This document shows positions 1 to 9,452 of a DNA stretch of 64,000 bases, one piece after another; the stretch's first letter is position 1; the number at the start of each line of letters is the position of its first letter. The DNA is from Verrucomicrobiia bacterium. GTDB taxonomy: Bacteria; Verrucomicrobiota; Verrucomicrobiia; Verrucomicrobiales; Akkermansiaceae. Under the pieces are notes generated by a model. That model did no database searches, was not told where the DNA came from, and was given only the letters and a program-made list of their open reading frames with translations. Where the stretch lies: contig JAUIGV010000023.1 of assembly GCA_030432565.1 (NCBI GenBank), forward strand, positions 18,660-82,659, given 5' to 3'. The translations under genes and the position numbers were made by a program.

Positions 1-1681
1 AGTATTCCTCAACGGCCGTTCTCTCGGTATTGTAAAGAAAGATGCCCGTGTCCCTGAGCTTGGCGTTACCCGTCACCTCGCCCCAGAGCATCAAGCCATA
101 CCAGGCATTCATTGATTCAGAGGACGACTCCTGATTGTTTCCGTCACCAAACCTGGCGTGCCCCGAAGCCCAGGAATGTCCGGCATAAATATCAAAACAA
201 CGAAGATGGGGAAACAGCGGATCCTCCCGGTCGGTCGAGGCGATATCACGAATGATTAGTTCCACCATTGCCCCCCATTTCCCGGCCCAGGCCGGGTCGA
301 GGCGCGCAACTTCCGCAGCGGCACGAATAAAATAACCGTAGTGAAAATGGTGATCATTCAGCTGCCCGTCGCTCCCGTAAGATGGCTTGCTGCCAATCAA
401 TGTCCCCCATCTTTCGTTGTAATAGAAGAGAGGGGCATTTTCTCCTTTGGATGCGATCAACCAGTCTTCAAGTCGACGGCGAATCTCATCGACAAAAAGC
501 TTTTGCAAATCCTCCTCGCCGGCGACTTCTGCGACTCCGCTCAAGGTTGCCAGCTTACCTAAAAATTTTCCATCCCAGTAGGTATCCGCAAAAGGCATCT
601 CAAGCTTGGCCGCTTCCTTTTTGAGATAACCTATCAATTGTTTCCGGTCATCGATCCCCTCGGCCGGAAGCATGGGAAGCAGCCCCTGAATGGGCACCAA
701 TGTTTCAAAGCCCTGCCCTTTCGCCAACTTCATCTCACCACGCACCGAGCGATAGCTTTGCCCGGTCAAGGCCACTTCGGAATATTTCCATTGATGCGGG
801 TAGAGAGCGAACAAGGTGTCCTTCCCGTCCCCCTCCATCGCTTCGACTTCGAAGAGATATTCAGTCTTCAAGTGGCCATTCAGCGGCTTCGCTGAAAAGC
901 TGGTTCCAGTGACATGATGATGGGCGCACTCCGCGAAGCGGGCCAACGTCGCTTTTTCAGCGTCCGGTAAAAGCGCCACCGTGAAATAACCCTTCGAAGA
1001 TCTATTAACGAAGGAATCCGTTTTAATTCCGTTCCAACCCGATCCCTTCGCTCCATAGATTCCATAATGATTCCCCCTGACCGTCACTCCCAGGGTCGGA
1101 TCCCCTTCTTCGCCACTCCAAACAACTGGTTGGTGCGCAAATTTTAGAACCGGGTTTCCACCACTAATACGGTTGAAAATGAAGGGACTTCCATGACCAA
1201 AAGTGGAGCGCAAAATTGCTTTGTCTTTTCGAAACTCAGCCGTGATGAACCAATCGGAATAATCCGCCAAGCGGGTATCGGGAAACCCGGGAACCTCCGA
1301 ATGCGAGATTACAAAATCACCCGTCCGACCAATCCCGCCACCCATAATATGACCACCTGCTCCAACGATTCCGGATCCGGGATAGGCCACAGCAAGCCCC
1401 CGTTCGTTGCAATTCATGGCGAGCGGATGAGGAAAAAGATTCTGGGAATATTTTTCCCAGACCAGAGAGCTCCACCATTGGTTGGTTGGAGTCGCTCCTT
1501 TCAGGGCCGGGGTCGAAAAGATGGTCTCCGGAAGTGGTTCGCAGTCCGCCGGAAGATTCAGGGAGTAGCTACCACTGCCCGCCCTCACGCTATCAGCTTT
1601 CGCCGAATGATTTACGAGAGCCACCAGTGCAAACGCAATACCGGCAAAGGGTGAAAATGATTGTAGGACTTGCTGCCTCAT
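1..1681 (-). CDS. Glycoside hydrolase family 81-like endo-1,3-beta-glucanase, C-terminus truncated by the window edge
   Basis: Manual reverse-complement translation from ATG at 1681 (absent from the ORF track because it is open at the edge): ...NQWWSSLVWEKYSQNLFPHPLAMNC...NDHHFHYGYFIRAAAEVA...AGHSWASGHARFGDGNNQESSSESMNAWYGLMLWG. These are GH81-like motifs; signal-peptide-like N-terminus. Confidence 0.85.
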   Translation of the reverse strand, partial: MRQQVLQSFSPFAGIAFALVALVNHSAKADSVRAGSGSYSLNLPADCEPLPETIFSTPALKGATPTNQWWSSLVWEKYSQNLFPHPLAMNCNERGLAVAYPGSGIVGAGGHIMGGGIGRTGDFVISHSEVPGFPDTRLADYSDWFITAEFRKDKAILRSTFGHGSPFIFNRISGGNPVLKFAHQPVVWSGEEGDPTLGVTVRGNHYGIYGAKGSGWNGIKTDSFVNRSSKGYFTVALLPDAEKATLARFAECAHHHVTGTSFSAKPLNGHLKTEYLFEVEAMEGDGKDTLFALYPHQWKYSEVALTGQSYRSVRGEMKLAKGQGFETLVPIQGLLPMLPAEGIDDRKQLIGYLKKEAAKLEMPFADTYWDGKFLGKLATLSGVAEVAGEEDLQKLFVDEIRRRLEDWLIASKGENAPLFYYNERWGTLIGSKPSYGSDGQLNDHHFHYGYFIRAAAEVARLDPAWAGKWGAMVELIIRDIASTDREDPLFPHLRCFDIYAGHSWASGHARFGDGNNQESSSESMNAWYGLMLWGEVTGNAKLRDTGIFLYNTERTAVEEY

Positions 1682-1759
1682 AGGTTCAAAAAGTTAATCC
1701 GCGACCATCTGCCGCACGAAAGAGAGTCACCCGCAGGCGATCATCGGTCAAACGATCAT

Positions 1760-1773
1760 TGCATAATATTGCA
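1760..1773. promoter_or_regulatory. Candidate LacI-family operator TGCATAATATTGCA in the GH81/LacI divergent intergenic region
   Basis: TGCA-N6-TGCA near-palindrome; its reverse complement TGCAATATTATGCA differs by one base from TGCAAAATTATGCA at 7831. Confidence 0.55.
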
Positions 1774-1866
1774 CTTATTCTACAGGTCCGTTATTCTGTT
1801 ACTTGCCATGCAGCGTCGGGATGATCATGTTGTTCCGGTCGATCGACAAAGATCGAGATTGCCGCC

Positions 1867-2922
1867 ATGCCCAAAGTGAACCAAAAAGCCATTGCTGACA
1901 AACTGGGGATTTCCCGCGCCACCGTGTCTCGCTGCTTCACCAACCATGCCGGCATCAACGCCACGACGCGCGCCAAGGTTTTTCAACTGGCGGCGGAGAT
2001 GGGTTACAACCATCTGGAACCGCGCAGCCCGGCGATGAAAAAGGCCAGGAAGAAGGTGAATTTCAACGTGCTTATTTGCAGCGAAACCGAGGAATACTTC
2101 AGGGAAGACTACAAAAGCCCGGGCGAACAAATTCTTGTCGGCGTCTCGGAGTTTGCCCAGGCCCATGAAGTCGATGTCGATGTCGACTTCATTCCGCCTT
2201 CGGCAACAAGCCTCGACGATCCCGCTTTCGCAAAAATCAAAAGCCTTAGATCCCGAAAGAATCGCGGGGTTCTTCTGATCTACCCTTTCGCCGACTCCAT
2301 TATCAGCGATCTCTCCTATCAACTCCCCGTCGTCTCACTTGTGGATCAACTTGAGCACGAATCGATTGATTGCGCGGATGTCGATCACAACGCCGGAATC
2401 TCGATGGTGATTGATCAATTGATTGCAAAGGGGCACAAGCGCATTGGCTTTTACACCCGTGAATATGCCATTGCAGCCAGCTGGTCGTTTCGGCGTTACA
2501 GCGCATTTGTCGAGAAAATGGCCCGGGCGAAGCTCACGGTCTCGGACCGCGATATTATCGGGATCTTCCCCCGCACCTATGACACCGTCATCGGCGGAAT
2601 CAATGAGGCACTCGGCAGGACCAAAGACGGGGTGACAGCCTGGGTTTGCGCGGCCGATCACCAGGCCTATGACCTCATCGATGGATTTGAAAATCAGGGA
2701 CTTCAAATTCCGCAAGACGTCTCGATCACCGGCTTCGACGGGATTCAACGAAGTGATGATCGCCCGGCACTGACTACCATTAACATCCCCTTTCGCGCTA
2801 TCGGGATGACGGGAGCGGAGAGGCTCGCCAATCGGATCCGCCAACGTTTCGGTGGCAGCCAAAGCGTTTATATCAGTGGCACGCTCATCGAAGGCGAAAC
2901 GGTGGCACCTCCGAAAAGCTAG
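1867..2922 (+). CDS. LacI-family transcriptional regulator
   Basis: N-terminal HTH NQKAIADKLGISRATVSRCFTNHAGINATTRAKVFQLAAEMGY plus periplasmic-binding-like sensor domain (VSITGFDGIQRSDDRPALTTI). Confidence 0.93.
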   Translation: MPKVNQKAIADKLGISRATVSRCFTNHAGINATTRAKVFQLAAEMGYNHLEPRSPAMKKARKKVNFNVLICSETEEYFREDYKSPGEQILVGVSEFAQAHEVDVDVDFIPPSATSLDDPAFAKIKSLRSRKNRGVLLIYPFADSIISDLSYQLPVVSLVDQLEHESIDCADVDHNAGISMVIDQLIAKGHKRIGFYTREYAIAASWSFRRYSAFVEKMARAKLTVSDRDIIGIFPRTYDTVIGGINEALGRTKDGVTAWVCAADHQAYDLIDGFENQGLQIPQDVSITGFDGIQRSDDRPALTTINIPFRAIGMTGAERLANRIRQRFGGSQSVYISGTLIEGETVAPPKS

Positions 2923-2928
2923 ACGATC

Positions 2929-4311
2929 CTACTCGTCATCCTTTCTTCGCTCAGCCAATTCCGCCGTGATCACCTTTAGTTGATCCTCGGTCAGCTTGTA
3001 GAAAACCAGAATCAGACCATTCGCGATTCCAAAAATTCCGGGGAGAATCGAGAACATGACCTTAATGCCATTCAGTGTCTCTTCCGACGGAACCTCCTTG
3101 GGCTTAAATCCATAGTAGGCGAGTAGCCACCCTCCAATTCCACTTCCCACCGCAAGCCCAAGCTTCTGGGAAAACATCGCGGCGGAAAAGGCCAGAGCTG
3201 TGGTTCGCCGCCCAAACTTCCACTCACCGTAATCGACGACATCGGTATAAATCGCCCAAACCAATGCCGGGGTTGGTCCTGCCAGAAACGAGCCAACCAC
3301 ATTTACGAGAATCATCGTGGTGTAGCTATCAGCCGGTATGAAGAAAAAGGCGATAAAAGTAAGGCCATTCAAGACCGTGCAAATCATGAGACCGTTCCTC
3401 TTGCCAAACTTCCGACTCACGTAGCCGGTGAAGAAAACACCAATCACAAAGGCCAGGGAGCCAGTCGTGTAGAAAAAGGATGTGCGATCCAAAAAGAGAA
3501 AATACTTGGTATCATCCACACCGACCACATATTTCAGGAAGTGGAACGTCACGCCGCCTCTCAGCGCAACATTCGACAAGGTGAGGATGGCCGCCACGAT
3601 CATAATGATCCAGGGGACATTTTTCTTCAGCGCTCCAAAATCCCCTTTAAGGTCCGGCCTGGGACCCTTTTTGGGCTTCACCCTTTCCTTGGTCGAAGCA
3701 AAGGTCCCGATAAAAAGACCCACCGCAATCACGGAAAACACCAGCATGGTATAACGGTATCCCGCCACATCATCCCCCCCGCCAAACAGGCTCACGAGTG
3801 GAAGGAAGGCCATCCCAATCAAGAGTTGCGCACTAAACGCTCCCACGAAACGAAAAGTCGCAAGCGAAGTCCGTTCTTCCGGACTCGGTGACATGACTCC
3901 CATCAACGCCGAGTAGGGCACATTGATCGCCGTGTAGATCGTCCACAGGAAGATATAGGTCAGGTAAGCATATACGAGTTGCGCGGTCTGGCCCATGTCC
4001 GGAACTGAAAAGACCAGAAAGCCAGCGAGGCCAAAAGGAACGGCAAACCATAAGACATAGGGCCGAAACTTGCCCATCCTGGTTTGGGTTCGATCGGCGA
4101 GCGCTCCCATCAACGGATCACTAATGGCATCCCAAAGCCGACAGACCAGGAACATGGTTCCAATTGCAGCAGGAGGAAGCTCCAAAACTACCGTGTAATA
4201 GGTCAGCAGGAACACATTGACCACGTGAAAGACAAAGTTCGATGCGGTGTCGCCTAGACCGTATCCGACTTTTTCTTTCGTCGAGAGCGTTTGGGAAGTT
4301 TCAGAGGGCAT
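2929..4311 (-). CDS. MFS transporter, GPH (glycoside-pentoside-hexuronide:cation symporter) type
   Basis: 460 aa, about 12 TM; N-terminus KVGYGLGDTASNFVFHVVNVFLLTYYT and RLWDAISDPLMGALADRTQTRMGKFRPYVLW are typical of GPH symporters. Confidence 0.9.
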   Translation of the reverse strand: MPSETSQTLSTKEKVGYGLGDTASNFVFHVVNVFLLTYYTVVLELPPAAIGTMFLVCRLWDAISDPLMGALADRTQTRMGKFRPYVLWFAVPFGLAGFLVFSVPDMGQTAQLVYAYLTYIFLWTIYTAINVPYSALMGVMSPSPEERTSLATFRFVGAFSAQLLIGMAFLPLVSLFGGGDDVAGYRYTMLVFSVIAVGLFIGTFASTKERVKPKKGPRPDLKGDFGALKKNVPWIIMIVAAILTLSNVALRGGVTFHFLKYVVGVDDTKYFLFLDRTSFFYTTGSLAFVIGVFFTGYVSRKFGKRNGLMICTVLNGLTFIAFFFIPADSYTTMILVNVVGSFLAGPTPALVWAIYTDVVDYGEWKFGRRTTALAFSAAMFSQKLGLAVGSGIGGWLLAYYGFKPKEVPSEETLNGIKVMFSILPGIFGIANGLILVFYKLTEDQLKVITAELAERRKDDE

Positions 4312-4323
4312 GGGAAATCAGGG

Positions 4324-7300
4324 TTAGGAAATGAGCCAGTGGGAGGGAATTTGCACGACCACTTTCGCGACCGTTCCCCGATTGAACAGAATGCTTGAGC
4401 TGGTCTCAATGTCGAGAACACCATTTGGGAATATCAAATCCTGTCCTTCATTGAGGGTCACTGTCACCTTTGGCTCTTCAAGACCATCGCAGGGTTCGTA
4501 TTTCACTGGCGTCCGGGCGTGAGAGAAGGTCAATTCTCCATCTGCGAGTTCGGCAGCTCTCAGAAGATGAGGTCGGAAGTGCAGTCTCCCGTCTTCGAAA
4601 TCGATTCCCAATTCGCCCAAACGACAGAGCAATCCTTCTTTTACCTGGCCGGTCAGGCCTGGTTGCTGGGCTCCCCTCTCCCCCTGGCTGTGGGAATAAG
4701 GTTCGGCCGGGAAAGCCCCGTAGCTTTGCGGAGTCTGGCGGAAGCCCAAGCCCCGTTGCACCGAGTAGTAAGCCGCGGCAGCCCGCGACTTCAACTCCTC
4801 ACTTGATTCGTCATTTTTGTAGACGGAAAGCGCGACTTCCTGCGCCGCCAGCATGAGCTTGGAAACCATGTGCCAATAGACACAGCCCAAACCTTCATAA
4901 CCAAACATCGAACCACTGCGACCGGTGAAGGAATGATGGGAGAAAACTTTTTCGTAAAGGATTTCGATCGTCGTTTGATCTTCGGGTGCGAGGCCATCGA
5001 TCTCCTGCAAGCGCTCTGCCAGAGCATATCCATTGACCAAAGCCTCGTCAAACCGCCAGGCACCTGTTCCGTCCTGATACACCAGGCGTTCGTCCCCCTT
5101 CTCCGCCATCGCGGTGAGGAGGTGATTGCTTTGAAGATCGGCATCCGGGATACGATTAAGATTTTCAAACCCGGGCAATTCACGATCAGGATACAAAAGA
5201 TAAGTCGGATGACGCCCGGAGCGAAGGTCACTCGCGGCCAGCGTCTCCAACAAGTCCACTGCGGTTTCGTTTTCGAGAAAGCCTGAGCTCAAAACGGCAA
5301 CCTGTCCCTCCAACATCAACTGCAGGTTTTGCACTTTCATCTCCGGATTTCCCGCTCGCACTTCCAACACATTGTAGGAATGCCACAGCCCGTCGGGCCT
5401 GCGATTGGCCTTCAACACTCCTTCCACTGCTCCGATTGCAAGAGAAAGAAAGCCCAGGAGATCAGCAACACCAAGACTGTCTTGACGGCAAATCTCCACC
5501 CGCACCGAATCCCGATAATCCTGCAACACCAGCCCATTGGTCCGGGCCAGCGTAAATCGATCGGCGTCCGAAATCGAATCGCCCTGCTGCCAGCGCGGAT
5601 CACCCAGCGCGTCACCCATTTGCCGGACCGCCTGCCCGGTCGCTTTGGAAACGGAAAACTCGTCCACGCCGCCGTTTTCGACCGAACGTTTCAAGAAGCG
5701 CAAATAGCGCAGAAGATAACCCGCGGTCACCACCGAGAGACCATTCCCTGCCAGAGCATTGTTGGCGTCATTCCACTCGGGCTTCTGGGTGTTCATCCAG
5801 ATTCCTCCGCCGGGAATCAGTTGTCCAAGCTTGGCCATTGCGGGAATGAGCAACTTCTCAATCAGGCCGACTCGAATGAGTTCGCCTCCCTCATCACGAA
5901 GAAGCAATCCATCACCTCCCGTCGACTCTTTCCGGGCCATCAGTTCGTCATGACGCTCCTGATCAAACTCCACGGTGTCGCGAGGATCAGCGAGCGTCTT
6001 CTCCCAACTCGCAAGTTGATAAGGCACATCCGCAAAAACAAAATTTGAGTCACTCCACGAGCCAAGGAAGCCTGGATCAATCTTCGCTTTGAGTTCCAAA
6101 AACTTCAGAAGATAAATGATTTGGTGATCGCCCCAGTAACCAATCGAAACCCAGGGATCTTCCGGGTCGGGAACTTCCCAGTCTACTCCGGATGACGTCA
6201 CACGGTAGGGATTAAAACCATCCACCGTGGAGGCATTGAGAAATCTCGAAATAAAACCATCCAGGAAGACCGGATAACTCCAGGCGAGGGCTTCCCAATT
6301 CTGGAAAATGTCCCGCCAGTTTCCTTCATAGTGGTGCACCGGACGACCATTGTCATCGTGAAGACGTATATTGAACTTGTTCCACGGGCGGCTCGGGTCG
6401 CCGTGACGACGCCCCAAAACAAGAGGCAGGTATTCCGTCGTGAGGCGAATGAGATCCGGATCCCCCTGTTCATTGGCGCGCGAAATGATCCAGTCGCGCT
6501 CGAACGAATCGGGCAAGGCGGAAAGCCACTCGTGGTGTTTCCCGATCAGCGCACGGTTGTTCTGCCCCAGGAAGTGCTCGAACTGAGCCCTCGAAAGGAC
6601 CGAACCATTTTCAGGAAGCCCACCGCGCAGCAAATTGCAAAGCGTATTGTGATAGTGGTAATGGGAGGAATCGCGATCTGCGCTTTCCTGGAACCCGTCC
6701 ACGGACTCAGCCATTTCACGGAGTCTCTTGCGCCCCTCCTCCAAATCATTCTCAACCTCCGCAAGCAGGGTTGCTTCATCACGAAGAGACTTAATCAGAT
6801 TCCCGACCCCGCGATGACTTTGCTCGATCTCAGCCACCATCATCCATTCCCTGGACTCCCCTGCCGCTAGCTGCAAATCCGACCCTAGGAAAAACGCTCC
6901 GCGCTCTCCGCGCGACTTAAGACCCTTTCCGGCGATAGCGCCGCTCGTCAAAAACTGTTCGGCGTCGCGGCGCGATAAAAAGGGACGGGCATCGGAAAAA
7001 CCGCTGGTCCAAACGGTTGTCGCCTTGAGACTCTCCAATGGGATCGGAGCGTCCACGATTCCAGAGGCCAGGCGATGAATCATCAAGCGGCCTTCACAGC
7101 ACACCTCGCTCATCTTATAGGCGTCAGCCAGACAGCTTAAATCCAGATGCAAGCGTTGGCTCACCCCGGAGACCTGCAAATCCTGCAGTCCGTCCACGAT
7201 CCTGAAGTCCCTCGCCTCGTCGCCCTCGTTGGTGACCTTGACCTTGCGCACAAAGCCAAACTTTCCCGAAAGCTGCCAGTGGTAGCTAAAACGGAGTTTT

Positions 7301-7710
7301 AACGCTTCGTGCCATTCTTCAAAAATCAACTCTTCGCCGAGAAAACTTTTCAAAAGGCGCCTGCGAACCGGCGCGGTGTGAATGGAAGTCGGCCAGAACG
7401 GATGCCAGATTTCACCATCGCATTCGATCGCGGTGAACGGACCTGTCGCATTCCAGTTCCCGAGAATCTTATCGACCGTCAAATACGGGAAGAGCGCCTT
7501 CTCCGGATTCTCCCGCCCCGCGCTCAACGATCCGTTGCTACTACAGAACAACCACTGGTTCGTCACGGTGGCCATACTCAGAAAAAAGGGCTCAAAACCC
7601 TCCAGATGATCAATCACCGCAAATTCCCGGCCCTCTCGAAGCTCCCATTCATTGACCTGATCAAATTGGATGCCTTGGTTTATTTCTCTGGTTTCAGCGG
7701 TAAGAGTCAT
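4324..7710 (-). CDS. Large cytoplasmic clan GH-Q-like protein, putative beta-glucan/oligosaccharide phosphorylase (GH94/GH149/GH161-like)
   Basis: About 1128 aa from ATG 7710 (ORF extends to 7773). Motifs GNWRDIFQNWEAL, IGYWGDHQIIYLLKFL, KPEWNDANNALAGNG; no signal peptide; next to a GPH transporter and GH81. Confidence 0.55.
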   Translation of the reverse strand: MTLTAETREINQGIQFDQVNEWELREGREFAVIDHLEGFEPFFLSMATVTNQWLFCSSNGSLSAGRENPEKALFPYLTVDKILGNWNATGPFTAIECDGEIWHPFWPTSIHTAPVRRRLLKSFLGEELIFEEWHEALKLRFSYHWQLSGKFGFVRKVKVTNEGDEARDFRIVDGLQDLQVSGVSQRLHLDLSCLADAYKMSEVCCEGRLMIHRLASGIVDAPIPLESLKATTVWTSGFSDARPFLSRRDAEQFLTSGAIAGKGLKSRGERGAFFLGSDLQLAAGESREWMMVAEIEQSHRGVGNLIKSLRDEATLLAEVENDLEEGRKRLREMAESVDGFQESADRDSSHYHYHNTLCNLLRGGLPENGSVLSRAQFEHFLGQNNRALIGKHHEWLSALPDSFERDWIISRANEQGDPDLIRLTTEYLPLVLGRRHGDPSRPWNKFNIRLHDDNGRPVHHYEGNWRDIFQNWEALAWSYPVFLDGFISRFLNASTVDGFNPYRVTSSGVDWEVPDPEDPWVSIGYWGDHQIIYLLKFLELKAKIDPGFLGSWSDSNFVFADVPYQLASWEKTLADPRDTVEFDQERHDELMARKESTGGDGLLLRDEGGELIRVGLIEKLLIPAMAKLGQLIPGGGIWMNTQKPEWNDANNALAGNGLSVVTAGYLLRYLRFLKRSVENGGVDEFSVSKATGQAVRQMGDALGDPRWQQGDSISDADRFTLARTNGLVLQDYRDSVRVEICRQDSLGVADLLGFLSLAIGAVEGVLKANRRPDGLWHSYNVLEVRAGNPEMKVQNLQLMLEGQVAVLSSGFLENETAVDLLETLAASDLRSGRHPTYLLYPDRELPGFENLNRIPDADLQSNHLLTAMAEKGDERLVYQDGTGAWRFDEALVNGYALAERLQEIDGLAPEDQTTIEILYEKVFSHHSFTGRSGSMFGYEGLGCVYWHMVSKLMLAAQEVALSVYKNDESSEELKSRAAAAYYSVQRGLGFRQTPQSYGAFPAEPYSHSQGERGAQQPGLTGQVKEGLLCRLGELGIDFEDGRLHFRPHLLRAAELADGELTFSHARTPVKYEPCDGLEEPKVTVTLNEGQDLIFPNGVLDIETSSSILFNRGTVAKVVVQIPSHWLIS

Positions 7711-7772
7711 TGGCGGAATATTTTTTCGTGATCTCAACAAAATTCCCGGTCGGCTGATGACCGGGAAGATCA

Positions 7773-7786
7773 TGTAACTTCATGCA
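7773..7786. promoter_or_regulatory. Candidate second operator TGTAACTTCATGCA
   Basis: TGTA-N6-TGCA, one half-site mismatch, about 63 bp upstream of the 7710 start codon. Confidence 0.3.
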
Positions 7787-7830
7787 ACATAAATCCCAGC
7801 CAATGGCGGACAAGCGAAATCTCCAATAAA

Positions 7831-7854
7831 TGCAAAATTATGCAACTTTTTGCA
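7831..7854. promoter_or_regulatory. Candidate operator array TGCAAAATTATGCAACTTTTTGCA (three TGCA half-sites at 10-bp phase)
   Basis: TGCA at 7831, 7841 and 7851; same motif class as the 1760 site; divergent intergenic region. Confidence 0.5.
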
Positions 7855-7919
7855 TATTCCTCTTGCCGGATGACACTCCATGGATTTCATTCACAAAGTC
7901 AACAAACCAAATTCATTCC

Positions 7920-9452
7920 ATGAAACCCATCCCTACCACTCTCGCGCTCAGCGCGACCCTCCTCACCCTTCCATGCTACGCGGACCTCTTTCCAAACGGC
8001 GACTTTGAAAGCGCCGGTTCCACGTGGTTGGAAGTCGCGGGCGGCGGAACCTTTGCTTTCGATTATCCGGCGACAGGCGGCAATGACGAGGGCTACGGCG
8101 TCATCGACCACAGTGCCGCTGATGGCGGCTTCGGAATCTGGGTCGGGAATGACGGAGATCCAATCGCGCTCGACTCCCTCGGCCTGGCGGCCGGATCCAC
8201 CTACGACTTCACCCTGGACATGCGTCTGATCTCTGGAGCCAACATCGGAGGCTTCAAGCTCGACTTCACAATCGGAGCAGACAACGCAGGCTCTACCGGC
8301 GATCTTCGCAACGACCTCATTGGCGATGGCTCGACTTGGGAGACCTACACTTTCCGCATTGAAATTCCGGCCGAAGTCGACGGCTTCAAAGTGGTTCCAC
8401 TTTGGGGCGTCGACTCCGTAGTCGGTTTTGACAATATCGGCTTCGACCCCACGCCCATCGAGCCCCCCGTCGAACCTCCGGTTGTCGAACCAGGCAGCGA
8501 AGCTCAAGTGGCCGAAGGCACCCTCGTGACTTGGGTCCCCACCAATACCGAAAAACTTCACCAGCCCCAGTCGTCACAAGACGGGACCGCTTGGACGGAC
8601 CTCGGACCTGCGTTTCCCGGCACCGAAACCACCACCATCCTCGACCCGAACCCGGCGCCCTTCTACCGCGTTCAGGAAAAAGACCCCGCCGGTCCGGACT
8701 CGGTAGTCAATGGGGACTTTGAAATCGCTGATCCCGCAAACCCTGACTGCCCAGAAAATTGGGCCTGCCTCTCCACTTCCGGACAATTCCCAACCCGTAT
8801 CGAGACAGACTCCTACTCTGGCACTGCCTCGGTCCGAATTGCCGTCCAAAATGACGACGGTGGGTCGCCAAACCAAGCCGAAATCCAACAAAATCTTGGT
8901 GGTGCCGGTGGCTTTGTCACCCCTGGGGAGACTTACGTCTTTACCTTCAGAGCAAAACAAATCAGTTCAGGAGTAAGCTATGTGCAACAATATCGTCTGC
9001 AGTGGTTCGATGCCAACGACACCCCAATCAATGGCGCAGACGTTGGCTTCGATAACTTCAGCGGTGGGGACGGAACCTGGGCTGAAGTTTCATCCGGCAA
9101 TATTGTTGCTCCAGCAGGGGCCGCGAGCGCCTTTATCCAGATCTTCGGAGCAACAGGCGCTGTCGCAGGAGCCGACGCCAAAGGAGAAGTTTTGATTGAC
9201 GATATCAGCCTCGCTCTAGGAGGAGCTGCAGAACCTTCCAATCTGAGCACGACCACCGAGCCAGGGATCGGAGTGATCATGCTCACGAAGTCAGGCGTGA
9301 CTTATAGAGCTCAGCAATCCGACGACCTTTTCATCTTCGACGACCTGACCGGCACCTTTACCGGGAACGGAACGGTCATTGGAGCTGGAATCCCCGACGG
9401 AGGGGCATCCCACTACTTCCGTATTCTCGAGGTCCCGGCTGAGGAGAATTAA
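7920..9452 (+). CDS. Secreted protein with CBM4/9/16-like carbohydrate-binding modules
   Basis: Signal peptide MKPIPTTLALSATLLTLPCYA; repeated jelly-roll-like NGDFE... modules (LFPNGDFESAGSTW, VVNGDFEIADPANPDCPENW). Confidence 0.7.
   Translation: MKPIPTTLALSATLLTLPCYADLFPNGDFESAGSTWLEVAGGGTFAFDYPATGGNDEGYGVIDHSAADGGFGIWVGNDGDPIALDSLGLAAGSTYDFTLDMRLISGANIGGFKLDFTIGADNAGSTGDLRNDLIGDGSTWETYTFRIEIPAEVDGFKVVPLWGVDSVVGFDNIGFDPTPIEPPVEPPVVEPGSEAQVAEGTLVTWVPTNTEKLHQPQSSQDGTAWTDLGPAFPGTETTTILDPNPAPFYRVQEKDPAGPDSVVNGDFEIADPANPDCPENWACLSTSGQFPTRIETDSYSGTASVRIAVQNDDGGSPNQAEIQQNLGGAGGFVTPGETYVFTFRAKQISSGVSYVQQYRLQWFDANDTPINGADVGFDNFSGGDGTWAEVSSGNIVAPAGAASAFIQIFGATGAVAGADAKGEVLIDDISLALGGAAEPSNLSTTTEPGIGVIMLTKSGVTYRAQQSDDLFIFDDLTGTFTGNGTVIGAGIPDGGASHYFRILEVPAEEN

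Noticed and set aside
1193-1654. 153-aa plus-strand ORF near the left edge
   Set aside because: Lies antisense within the GH81 reading frame, which has clear family motifs.
5329-6048. 239-aa plus-strand ORF inside the GH-Q-like gene
   Set aside because: Antisense to a continuous 1.1-kaa ORF; no family signal.
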